Shown here: positions 7,992 through 16,145 of the stretch, one piece after another
How the letters are laid out: every line of letters begins with the position of its first letter
Numbering within the stretch: position 1 is the stretch's first letter
DNA from: Gammaproteobacteria bacterium
GTDB taxonomy: Bacteria > Pseudomonadota > Gammaproteobacteria > Pseudomonadales > Cellvibrionaceae
Assembly (NCBI GenBank): GCA_021151835.1
Contig: JAGKWO010000045.1
Span: 1-30,026, forward strand
Direction of reading: 5' to 3'
DNA: 30,026 nucleotides
Translations under genes and position numbers: made by a program
Notes under the pieces: model-generated
Told to the model about the DNA's origin: nothing
The model's database searches: none
Seen by the model: the letters and a program-made list of their open reading frames with translations, nothing else

Positions 7992-8038
7992 AAAAACAAA
8001 ATATTTTTACTACTACTAAACAGCTCAAGGAGTTAATC

Positions 8039-9868
8039 ATGTGTGGAATTGTTGGCGCCGTAGCGCAACGCGATGTAGCGGATATTCTGGTGGAAGGATT
8101 GCGCCGCCTGGAATACCGCGGTTATGACTCAGCCGGTGTGGCCGTGGTTAGCAATGGTCAATTGCACCGCGTGCGCCGCCTGGGCAAAGTAAAAGAATTA
8201 GCAGATGCAGTACACGCCGAACCCATCCCCGGCGGCACCGGTATCGCACACACCCGTTGGGCCACGCACGGTGAGCCGAGCGAGCGCAATGCGCACCCGC
8301 ATATTTCCAAAGAACATATTGCTGTAGTGCACAATGGCATTATCGAAAATCACGCAAACTTGCGTCGTTTGTTACAAGAAGAGGGCTATGTTTTTACCTC
8401 CGATACCGACACCGAAGTGATCGCGCATCTGGTGCAAAAAGAATTAAAAAATACTGACAGCTTGTTGGTTGCCGTACAAAAATCCGTAAAACAATTACAG
8501 GGTGCTTACGGTACGGTGTTGATGGATAAAAATGATCCAAGCCATTTGGTAGTGGCACGTTCAGGCTCGCCGTTGGTAATCGGTTTGGGAATTGGCGAAA
8601 ACTTTATCGCATCTGATCAACTCGCATTGTTACCAGTGACTCGCCGGTTTATCTTTTTGGAAGAAGGCGACGTCGCAGAAATTACTCGCCATAGCATCAG
8701 GATCTTTGATAAGGATGGTATTGCTGTCGAGCGCCAGGTACACGAATCCACAGCAAGTTATGACGCAGGCGATAAAGGCAAATTCCGCCACTTTATGTTG
8801 AAGGAAATTTACGAACAACCCAACGCCGTATTGAATACCCTGGAAGGCCGTTTAAGCAGCGAATCGGTATTGGATGAAACTTTCGGCAATGGCGCGGCAG
8901 AATTATTTAAAAAAGTAAAACACATCCAGATCGTTGCTTGCGGTACCAGTTATCACTCGGGTTTGGTTGCGCGTTACTGGATTGAATCGCTCGCGGGAAT
9001 TTCCTGCAATGTGGAAATCGCCAGTGAATTCCGCTATCGCAAATCATTTGTACAGCCCAACAGTTTGTTGGTTTCAATTAGCCAGTCTGGTGAAACGGCG
9101 GATACATTAGCAGCATTGCGCCTCGCAAAAGAATCAGGTTATCTGGGCAGTCTCACTATTTGTAACGTTGCTGGTTCATCGCTGGTACGTGAATCCGATC
9201 TCGCATTTATGACACGCGCCGGTGCCGAAATTGGTGTTGCATCAACCAAAGCATTTACCACGCAATTGGTGGGCCTGGCGATGCTGGTTCTTGCAGTGGG
9301 CAAATACAATGGTTTGACCGCTGAACAACAAAAAGACATGGTTAGTGCGTTAAAAAATCTCCCTGCAAAATTGGAAGAATCGTTAGCTCTCGCACCAAAA
9401 ATTGAAGCACTCGCCGAAGAGTTTGCCGATAAACATCACTCACTCTTTTTAGGTCGCGGCGACCAATATCCGATTGCAATGGAAGGCGCGCTGAAGTTAA
9501 AAGAAATTTCCTACATCCACGCCGAAGCCTACGCCGCCGGCGAATTAAAACACGGCCCACTCGCGTTAATCGATGCAGAAATGCCAATCATTGTCGTTGC
9601 ACCCAACAACGACTTGTTGGAAAAATTAAAATCCAACGTCGAAGAAGTACGCGCACGCGGCGGAATTTTATATGTGTTCGCCGATGAAGATGCGCATTTC
9701 GAATCTGACGAAACCATGCGCGTCATTAACGTCCCGCACATCCACACTTGGTTAGCGCCAATCCTTTACACATTACCGCTGCAATTGCTGAGTTATTATG
9801 TGGCGATTATTAAAGGGACTGATGTGGATCAACCGAGGAATTTGGCTAAATCGGTTACGGTGGAATAA
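8039..9868 (+). CDS. glmS: Glutamine-fructose-6-phosphate aminotransferase (isomerizing)
   Basis: Cytoplasmic enzyme making glucosamine-6-phosphate from fructose-6-phosphate and glutamine, the first step toward UDP-GlcNAc. At 609 residues it is family length. MCGIVGAVAQ puts the nucleophilic Cys right after the initiator Met. The glutaminase domain (about 1-240) has HTRWATHGEPSERNAHPH and HNGIIENHANLR. Two SIS isomerase domains follow, with ACGTSYHSG, SISQSGETADTLAALRLAKE and LGRGDQYPIAMEGALKLKEI. The C-terminus PRNLAKSVTVE is highly conserved and its codons form the attTn7 recognition site. The ribosome-binding site AAGGAG lies at 8028-8033. The gene remains intact because the transposon sits downstream. 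Confidence 0.98.
   Translation: MCGIVGAVAQRDVADILVEGLRRLEYRGYDSAGVAVVSNGQLHRVRRLGKVKELADAVHAEPIPGGTGIAHTRWATHGEPSERNAHPHISKEHIAVVHNGIIENHANLRRLLQEEGYVFTSDTDTEVIAHLVQKELKNTDSLLVAVQKSVKQLQGAYGTVLMDKNDPSHLVVARSGSPLVIGLGIGENFIASDQLALLPVTRRFIFLEEGDVAEITRHSIRIFDKDGIAVERQVHESTASYDAGDKGKFRHFMLKEIYEQPNAVLNTLEGRLSSESVLDETFGNGAAELFKKVKHIQIVACGTSYHSGLVARYWIESLAGISCNVEIASEFRYRKSFVQPNSLLVSISQSGETADTLAALRLAKESGYLGSLTICNVAGSSLVRESDLAFMTRAGAEIGVASTKAFTTQLVGLAMLVLAVGKYNGLTAEQQKDMVSALKNLPAKLEESLALAPKIEALAEEFADKHHSLFLGRGDQYPIAMEGALKLKEISYIHAEAYAAGELKHGPLALIDAEMPIIVVAPNNDLLEKLKSNVEEVRARGGILYVFADEDAHFESDETMRVINVPHIHTWLAPILYTLPLQLLSYYVAIIKGTDVDQPRNLAKSVTVE
9833..9868 (+). other. attTn7 recognition segment (3' end of glmS)
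   Basis: The last 36 bases of glmS encode the invariant QPRNLAKSVTVE end. In Tn7, TnsD binds this segment and directs insertion about 25 bp beyond the stop codon. Here a transposon end begins exactly 25 bp after the stop, so the site has been used. Confidence 0.85.
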
Positions 9869-9888
9869 TTATTTTTTGGTTGGAAATA

Positions 9889-9893
9889 ATTAA
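9889..9893. repeat. Candidate 5-bp target-site duplication (left-hand copy)
   Basis: ATTAA directly precedes the terminal TGT. Tn7 elements make 5-bp duplications. The partner copy would lie outside the window, so this is predicted from position only. Confidence 0.5.
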
Positions 9894-9960
9894 TGTCGGT
9901 TTAAAATAAAGAATCATACTAATAATAAAGGTTCATACTTTAAAAAATAGTTTCATACTT
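9894..9960 (+). repeat. Transposon right end with three tandem TnsB-type sites
   Basis: After TGTCGGTT come three direct repeats whose core TCATACT lies at 9914-9920, 9933-9939 and 9953-9959, spaced 19 and 20 bp. A consensus AATAAAGNTTCATACTT covers them. Tn7's right end has overlapping TnsB sites of about 22 bp near TGT in the same way. The tnsA promoter probably lies within or just after this array, so TnsB binding may repress the operon (inference from Tn7). Confidence 0.8.
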
Positions 9961-10009
9961 TGGCTGTCTGGGTATACGCTTAGTTAATCGTTGTTAAGCG
10001 AGGCAGCCA
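9961..10009 (+). promoter_or_regulatory. Long interrupted inverted repeat between right end and tnsA
   Basis: The left arm TGGCTGTCT (9961-9969), then after seven bases CGCTTA (9977-9982), can pair with the continuous right arm TAAGCG AGGCAGCCA (9995-10009), with one T-G pair. It ends three bases before the tnsA ATG and would occlude the start region in mRNA, or act as an operator in DNA. Confidence 0.45.
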
Positions 10010-10012
10010 GGT

Positions 10013-10864
10013 ATGAGCACACGGTCGGGCGAAAGTAAGCATATCCAACTTGCTGAAGCCGCCATCAGCAGACGATTTAAGGACGGGCGCGGATCTGGCT
10101 CCGGTCGAAGCTATCTGCCATTTCTTACCGTAAGAGACGTCCCATCAAAAGGTCGGGTGCACCGACTCCCCAGCATCACGGTCGGCCGTGTCCATCACCT
10201 CTTGTCTGATCTAGAGCATGAAATCTTCTGTTTGCTCGACTGGCGCGACGACGTTGATGATATTCGCGAGCAGTTCCCTATTCCCCGTGACGATTCCCGC
10301 CGACTAGCCGATAAGCTCGGTATTGCTCATCCTAGTTATGGCGGCGTCGATCAGGTCATGACGACAGATTTCATCGTGGACCAGAACCTGAAAGGGTTTA
10401 CGCGCAGGAAAGCGATCAGCGCTAAATACGCAGAAGATCTGGAGGACCCGCGAGTACTGGAAAAAATGGAGCTTGAGCGAAGCTATTGGTTAGAAAAAGG
10501 TATCCCGTTTGCCATTGTCACCGAAAAAGAAATTCCCAAAATGCTCGTTGAAAATATTAAATGGTTTCGACCCTATCTGGATGATCGAGAACTAAACGCG
10601 AATGAACAGAAAGAATATTTCAGTATTTTCCATGACATGTCTGAAATATATGGGAATCAAAAAGTAGCCGCTTTAACTAATCGCCTCGATGCTGACTTCA
10701 ACTCGGAATCCGGTACACACCTTGCCGTATTAAGGCATCTCTTGGCCCAACGCGCATTTACGTTTGATTTGGAAAACATTTCGGTAAAAAACCTCAAGTT
10801 CCAAGACTTGGTACCTTCTGAATTTTGGCTGACGGAGCAATATCAATATGTTGTTGGTGAATGA
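10013..10864 (+). CDS. tnsA: Transposase subunit TnsA (5'-end endonuclease)
   Basis: TnsA cuts the 5' strands at the transposon ends, and with TnsB gives cut-and-paste transposition. At 283 residues it is close to Tn7 TnsA (273 as I recall). The N-terminal restriction-endonuclease-like domain shows LLSDLEHEIF with candidate Glu68, DDIREQFPI (82-90), TTDFIVD with candidate Asp119 and AISAKY with candidate Lys138, the expected E-D-K set. DPRVLEKMELERSYWLEKGI is the conserved start of the C-terminal winged-helix part. The stop codon overlaps tnsB by 17 bp, suggesting translational coupling. An active TnsA argues against cointegrate-only transposition. Confidence 0.93.
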   Translation: MSTRSGESKHIQLAEAAISRRFKDGRGSGSGRSYLPFLTVRDVPSKGRVHRLPSITVGRVHHLLSDLEHEIFCLLDWRDDVDDIREQFPIPRDDSRRLADKLGIAHPSYGGVDQVMTTDFIVDQNLKGFTRRKAISAKYAEDLEDPRVLEKMELERSYWLEKGIPFAIVTEKEIPKMLVENIKWFRPYLDDRELNANEQKEYFSIFHDMSEIYGNQKVAALTNRLDADFNSESGTHLAVLRHLLAQRAFTFDLENISVKNLKFQDLVPSEFWLTEQYQYVVGE

Positions 10865-12944
10865 GGTTTATCGCTACGGTAGAAAGAGCTTTCGACTGTT
10901 ATGGTTGAATGCTGAGGTCGCCTATTGGATCGATATTGAGTCGAAAAATGCCTTACCAGAATTGATGAAGGTCGATGAGTTGGCAGAGTTCATTAAGGCT
11001 CAAATGATTCACAATGTTCCTGATCCTCACGAAGAGTTCGCGATATCACCGCCGTCAAAACATAGCGAATGGGGCAAGCAAATTCAGGCTGATGGATGGG
11101 CAATGATTGCATATTTCGTTGATCAAGAACCTGAAATCTACCAACGCCGGGAACGTGGTTTAATGATCCAGTCGATTCTCAGCAGTTACGACACTACCAA
11201 GCAAACTATTTACGCGAAGCTTCGTAATTACTGGCAAAAAGGAAAAACTCCATCTTGTTTGTATCCTGACACACGACGAAATGGTGGCTCGGGAAAGCCA
11301 AGGGCAGCTGGTGAAACAAAACGTGGCAGACCCAGAACGACCACCATAGGCGTTGGCGTGAATATTACCGACGATATAGCTGCGATTTTTCGCACGGTAA
11401 TCAAAACGTTCTACACCACCAAAAAAGTTAACACTCTGCAATATGCTTACGATAAAGCCTTAAAAGCGTTGGGAGTGAACCCCAAAGAAATTACTGTCGA
11501 AGAGCTCGCAGAGTTCCCTACTTATGAACAATTTTATTATTTCATGAGGAAGGAAACTGGTGCGGTTGAAAGAGCAAGAAAGCGTGCTGGTGATATTCAA
11601 TACAATAAAGACATGCGTCCCGTTCTGGGAACATCGGCTGCCGGGGTGATGGGGCCAGGAAGCCTCTATCAAATTGATGCAACGATTGCTGATATTTATT
11701 TGCTTGCGGAAAGTGACCGCACAAAAATTGTTGGACGCCCTACGCTCTATATCGTAATTGACGTATTTAGCAGACTCGTTACTGGTATATATATCAGTTT
11801 TGAAAGTCCTTCCTGGGTCAGTGCGATGAACGCATTAGCTAACGCAATGATGGATAAAGTTGAGTACTGCGCTTCCCACGGAATCACCATAGATCATAGT
11901 GATTGGCCTGTGCGGGGGAAACCCGAGGCAATTCTTGGGGATAAAGGTGAGATGTTAGGTCGCACCGTCGAAGTGCTTAGCGAGGCACTGCATATCGATA
12001 TTCAAAACACACCATCTTACCGTGCTGATTGGAAGGGGGTTGTCGAACGACACTTCAACACGCTGCAGGCAAAATTCAAACCTTACGTTGAAGGGTATGT
12101 AACAGGTGAAATTGGTAAGAAACGGGCTGGTCATGACTATCGTCTAGATGCTGAATTAACAATAAGCGAATTCACTCGATTAGTGATTGCTTGCGTAGTG
12201 GAATACAACACAAGTCATGCCATAAAAAATTATGATGCTGATAAAGATATGCCGCCTGAGTTGCCCCACAATCCTCTTGCGTTATGGAATTGGGGCACTA
12301 GCCATCGCACCGGGCGATTGCGTGCAGTAAAGCAAGATTTGGCAGTGATAAATTTGCTTCCACATACCGAAGCTACAGTGACCGAAGAAGGTATAGTGCT
12401 GTTCAAATGCCGCTACAGTACTGCCATGGCTATTAGAGAAGGATGGTTTCATCGAATTGATGCGGGACCTAAAAAAGTTATCGTTGCTTACCACCCTTAT
12501 TCGGCTAACAAAATCTACTTACGGCCTGAGGGAAAGTACGATAGCTACGTAATTTGCGAATTAACCGAACGAAGCAGGGAATACCGTGATCTCACCTTTT
12601 GGGACGTGTGGCGAATTAATAAAATCAAAGCAAAAACAGCAAGCCACGCAAAATTAACCAAGCAAAAGGGTCGTCAGAGTTTGGATGAAACGGTTGAGTC
12701 GATTACCCAAGAAGCACGTTCAAAAAAACCAAACACTTCCCATATTACCAAATCGTCGCGCCTTAAAGGTATTCGTGAAAATCGCACGGAGGCAGTGGCA
12801 GAGCATCGCAAAAATGCACCTAATCTGATCGTCGGCACGCCTAAGAAAACTAATGACGATAATGTTGTTTATCTTAATTCACAGAAAACTGAAAGTTATG
12901 ACATTCCTGACATGGTAGATGATCTTTTTGGTGAGGATGAATAG
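10848..12944 (+). CDS. tnsB: Transposase subunit TnsB (DDE strand transferase)
   Basis: TnsB binds the end repeats, cuts the 3' strands and joins them to target DNA. In the RNase H-fold core the three acidic residues are Asp277 (YQIDATIAD), Asp365 (ILGDKGEML) and Glu400 (GVVERHFNTLQ). From memory Tn7 TnsB uses D273, D361 and E396, so spacing is identical. An N-terminal DNA-binding region (about 1-260, with KRGRPRTTT) and a beta-barrel plus C-terminal tail follow the family plan; the tail contacts TnsC in Tn7. Length 698 against 702 in Tn7. It overlaps tnsA by 17 bp and ends 32 bp before the annotated tnsC start. Confidence 0.95.
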   Translation: MLLVNEVYRYGRKSFRLLWLNAEVAYWIDIESKNALPELMKVDELAEFIKAQMIHNVPDPHEEFAISPPSKHSEWGKQIQADGWAMIAYFVDQEPEIYQRRERGLMIQSILSSYDTTKQTIYAKLRNYWQKGKTPSCLYPDTRRNGGSGKPRAAGETKRGRPRTTTIGVGVNITDDIAAIFRTVIKTFYTTKKVNTLQYAYDKALKALGVNPKEITVEELAEFPTYEQFYYFMRKETGAVERARKRAGDIQYNKDMRPVLGTSAAGVMGPGSLYQIDATIADIYLLAESDRTKIVGRPTLYIVIDVFSRLVTGIYISFESPSWVSAMNALANAMMDKVEYCASHGITIDHSDWPVRGKPEAILGDKGEMLGRTVEVLSEALHIDIQNTPSYRADWKGVVERHFNTLQAKFKPYVEGYVTGEIGKKRAGHDYRLDAELTISEFTRLVIACVVEYNTSHAIKNYDADKDMPPELPHNPLALWNWGTSHRTGRLRAVKQDLAVINLLPHTEATVTEEGIVLFKCRYSTAMAIREGWFHRIDAGPKKVIVAYHPYSANKIYLRPEGKYDSYVICELTERSREYRDLTFWDVWRINKIKAKTASHAKLTKQKGRQSLDETVESITQEARSKKPNTSHITKSSRLKGIRENRTEAVAEHRKNAPNLIVGTPKKTNDDNVVYLNSQKTESYDIPDMVDDLFGEDE

Positions 12945-12976
12945 CAATCGATATCAGCATACCCATTCCAAACGCG

Positions 12977-14569
12977 GTGTATAAAAAACAAGGCTTGCCT
13001 GAGTATGATGAAAATCCCTTTGTAGCCGCATTACCAAAGATTAATGATCGTAAAGCTGCGGTTGCAGCGCTAATCTCTGCACCGAAGTTCTCAGAAGAAG
13101 AAATCAATTTCGGTGCAGAGATTCGCGTTCACGCAATGCAAAGACTCATCAACGATTTTTTTCAGCCACAAGCCCAGCACATCAATCTTGAAACGCGAAT
13201 AAGCATTTTGATACGTCAAGGCTATTTAGGACGAAATCCCGCGACGCCTGACTTTATTAAACATTTGAATAATGGCTATGACAGGGTAGTCAATAAAGAT
13301 ATTTCGATCACGACCAGAACAGATGTCAATGTCACGGCTAATTCTTTCAGTATTATTGGACCGTCTGGATGCGGAAAATCCAAAGCAATTGAAAAAATAT
13401 TAAAGCAATACGACAAGGTTATTTATCACCCAGATCTGAAGCTGACTCAGATACCTTGGTTAAAGTTGGAGTGCCCTAGTAATGGATCGCTGAAACAGTT
13501 ATGTAAAAGTTTTTTCGTTGCACTGGATAAACGTCTTGGTACACAGTACAAAAATAAGTACGGTAAACCTCGTTCAGGTGCTGATGAAATGATTGCTGAA
13601 ATGGCACAACTGGCAAACCTTCATGCTATCGGCGTGCTTATCATCGATGAAATACAAAATTTGAGTGTTCACCGTTCAGGTGGCGAAGCGCCGATGATGA
13701 ATTTCTTTGTGACCTTGGTGAATGATATTGGTATACCAGTAATTCTGGTTGGAACACCTAAAGCCAGGCGATTGATTGCAAAAGACTTTAGTCAGGCTCG
13801 CCGTGGTTCAGGGCTCGGGAGCGTAATGTGGGAAAGACTAAAACAAGATAAGCATTGGGAAAAATTGACCGATCTGATATGGAATTATCAATGGCTGCAT
13901 TACAAAACGAAGCTCACGAATGAAATACGAGATGTTCTTTATGATTGTTCGCAAGGAATTATCGACATTCTAGTGAAGTTATATGTGTTATCTCAATGGC
14001 GGGCAATGTTGACCAAAGCTGAGCAATTATCAGTAGACTTGATATTGAAAACTTATCAAGATGAATTTAAAGCCGTTCACCCTATGTTATCCGCACTAAG
14101 ATCTGGAAAGCCAGAAGCGATTGAAAAGTTTGGTGATCTGAAAATGCCGGACATTGATAATAAAATGATTCAGGCATTTGAAGGCGAGTTGGTTGTCCAG
14201 CAAGATAAAAAGCAAGAGCTTGAAGTGACGGATGATCAGAGTGAAAAGGCAAGAAAACTTCTTAAGGTTGCGATTGAATTAGGTTTGGAACAAGACATTG
14301 CGGTGCCTTTAATCGAAGCGGAAATCGTTAAAAATCCTAATCTTAGTGTGGCTCACATCATCCACCGACTAACAAGGGTCATGGTGGGTGCTGCCGAGCC
14401 GGAGACAAAAAAGCGCATTTCTAAAAAGCCGGTGATAAGCAACTGGCAACAATACCCTTCGACTGATATGAGGAATATGTATTTTCATAAAGGAGAGACC
14501 ACGATGCATACAACGTTACTTCAGCAAGGCATCATTTGTACTGTTGCCGATTTTCTAAAAATCGGCTGA
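12977..14569 (+). CDS. tnsC: Transposition regulator ATPase TnsC
   Basis: AAA+ ATPase that forms filaments on target DNA and links the target selectors TnsD/TnsE to TnsAB. Walker A is GPSGCGKS (128-135), Walker B LIIDEIQ with Asp224-Glu225, followed by VGTPKARR and the arginine-rich ARRGSGLGS. The 530 residues and overall pattern match Tn7 TnsC (555 as recalled) closely, including GRNP, NGYDRV and DELK/VHPMLSALRSG-like segments. The first standard start in frame is GTG 12977, but similarity to Tn7 TnsC appears to extend to the residues just before it (NAVY against QAVY), where no ATG/GTG/TTG exists. The true start may be a rare ATA/ATC/ATT at 12941-12965. Confidence 0.92.
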   Translation: MYKKQGLPEYDENPFVAALPKINDRKAAVAALISAPKFSEEEINFGAEIRVHAMQRLINDFFQPQAQHINLETRISILIRQGYLGRNPATPDFIKHLNNGYDRVVNKDISITTRTDVNVTANSFSIIGPSGCGKSKAIEKILKQYDKVIYHPDLKLTQIPWLKLECPSNGSLKQLCKSFFVALDKRLGTQYKNKYGKPRSGADEMIAEMAQLANLHAIGVLIIDEIQNLSVHRSGGEAPMMNFFVTLVNDIGIPVILVGTPKARRLIAKDFSQARRGSGLGSVMWERLKQDKHWEKLTDLIWNYQWLHYKTKLTNEIRDVLYDCSQGIIDILVKLYVLSQWRAMLTKAEQLSVDLILKTYQDEFKAVHPMLSALRSGKPEAIEKFGDLKMPDIDNKMIQAFEGELVVQQDKKQELEVTDDQSEKARKLLKVAIELGLEQDIAVPLIEAEIVKNPNLSVAHIIHRLTRVMVGAAEPETKKRISKKPVISNWQQYPSTDMRNMYFHKGETTMHTTLLQQGIICTVADFLKIG

Positions 14570-14570
14570 T

Positions 14571-16145
14571 GTGCTGCCCTATTTCCCAACCCCCTATCAG
14601 GATGAATTACTTTACAGTGTGATCGCACGTTACGGCGTGCATTGTGGAATTACATCTGCGAAAGAATTGTTACGGGATCTATTTAACCAGTCCGATGTTG
14701 CCGCTGTAATCGATTTTCCTGGACACTTAAAAACATTAAAGGAATGTTTAGGAAACGCTTGTTCTTTATCGATTGATGACTTGATACAGCACCATACTTT
14801 GTACCCTGCTTTCCTTGCATTTATACCGGGTGACCGGCAGAAACAAATCATTCAATCTGCTCATGGTAACAACGCTGGAAATATTCATACTCGGTTAGGA
14901 ATCTGTGCCTCCTTTATAAAACCACTACAATATTTGAGAATATGCAAGGAGTGCCAGCGCGAACAACATGAACGGCTAGGTGAAACCTATTGGCAACGCA
15001 ACCTGCAATTACCAGGCGTGATGTTTTGCCCACATCATGAATTACCTTTGGTTATTAGCAGCACTCCTTATCACCCGATGGGAAAATTTGATTTTCAAGC
15101 AGCGGAATATACACGACTCATCGCTAATATCGATTCCAAAGAATTGCAGAACAACCGTAAGTCACTCATAACTCTCTCTCAGCATTTTTATCAAGTTCTG
15201 CAAGCGCCTAACAATAAAAAAATGAACTTCGAAAAGCTAACACAATTTTATTCTGAATTGGCTCAAGAGCATGATCTTAAAAAGAATACGCGTATAGACC
15301 ATTTACGAGTCGCAGAGAGTTTTCATGCTTACTGGAAAGAGCCGTGTAGCCGGTTGTTACTTCCTGACATACAGAATAGCGATTCATCATGGCTAACGCA
15401 CCTTTTTAGGAAACACAGAAAGTCCTTTCACCCGTTATGTCACCTGATGGTGTGGCAGGCGTTCTGCATTAACGATCCTATATCCACGCTCAGTCAAATT
15501 TGTAATTTTCTGCCAACTATAAAGAGTCCAAGAGTATCTTCTGAATACTTGCCAGCGACTGATCAAATAAAAGCTCATCGTAAAGCATGGGCTTTGGCAT
15601 GCAAGAAAAATCCGAATGCAGGCGTAAAATGGTTACGGTACAAAGCGCATGCCGATGCAACTTATACCTGGCTTTACAGGAATGACAGTGAGTGGCTACG
15701 GAAGAATTCTCCAAAGCGAGCCAAAGTGGCTCTGCTGAGTAAACGGGTCGATTGGAAAAAGCGCGATAAATTATTACTCAAAAATCTTCGAATATTGCAT
15801 TCTAAAATTCCTACAAGCAGTTCAACGGCGCGTAAGTCGAAAGCTTGGTATATAAAAAATTCCAGTGAGCCATCGATACTGGATAAACATCTCGATAAAT
15901 TAACTTTATGTAAAAATTTTATTGACTCCCATTCCGAGAGCGTTGAAGAATTCCAGAGGCGGCGGATCATTGCGGCCATTCGTGGTTTGCTTTTGGAGCA
16001 CCATGAATTAAAAGCATGGAAAGTCATCAGGCGCGCAGGTATACGAAAGGAATTTTTGTCCGATGACTTATTAAAATTTATCGATGAACAGAAAGGAAAA
16101 TTAGGAGATGGATCATGTCAACCCAACTTTTCTCCCTATTCGTAA
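14571..16145 (+). CDS. tnsD: Target selector TnsD (TniQ family), attTn7-binding
   Basis: TnsD binds the end of glmS and recruits TnsC, giving insertion at attTn7. The TniQ N-terminus reads MLPYFPTPYQDELLYSVIAR. A zinc ribbon has Cys125, Cys128, Cys153 and His156 (ICKECQ; FCPHHELPL), one residue offset from the C124/C127/C152/H155 I recall for Tn7. The TnsD-specific C-terminal extension is present (SWLTHLFRKHRKSFHPLCHL; DATYTWLYRNDSEWL; SESVEEFQRRRI), and length 524 fits full TnsD rather than a short TniQ of a CRISPR-associated element. Start GTG 14571 begins one base after the tnsC stop. The gene's own insertion next to glmS fits its predicted specificity. Confidence 0.94.
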   Translation: MLPYFPTPYQDELLYSVIARYGVHCGITSAKELLRDLFNQSDVAAVIDFPGHLKTLKECLGNACSLSIDDLIQHHTLYPAFLAFIPGDRQKQIIQSAHGNNAGNIHTRLGICASFIKPLQYLRICKECQREQHERLGETYWQRNLQLPGVMFCPHHELPLVISSTPYHPMGKFDFQAAEYTRLIANIDSKELQNNRKSLITLSQHFYQVLQAPNNKKMNFEKLTQFYSELAQEHDLKKNTRIDHLRVAESFHAYWKEPCSRLLLPDIQNSDSSWLTHLFRKHRKSFHPLCHLMVWQAFCINDPISTLSQICNFLPTIKSPRVSSEYLPATDQIKAHRKAWALACKKNPNAGVKWLRYKAHADATYTWLYRNDSEWLRKNSPKRAKVALLSKRVDWKKRDKLLLKNLRILHSKIPTSSSTARKSKAWYIKNSSEPSILDKHLDKLTLCKNFIDSHSESVEEFQRRRIIAAIRGLLLEHHELKAWKVIRRAGIRKEFLSDDLLKFIDEQKGKLGDGSCQPNFSPYS

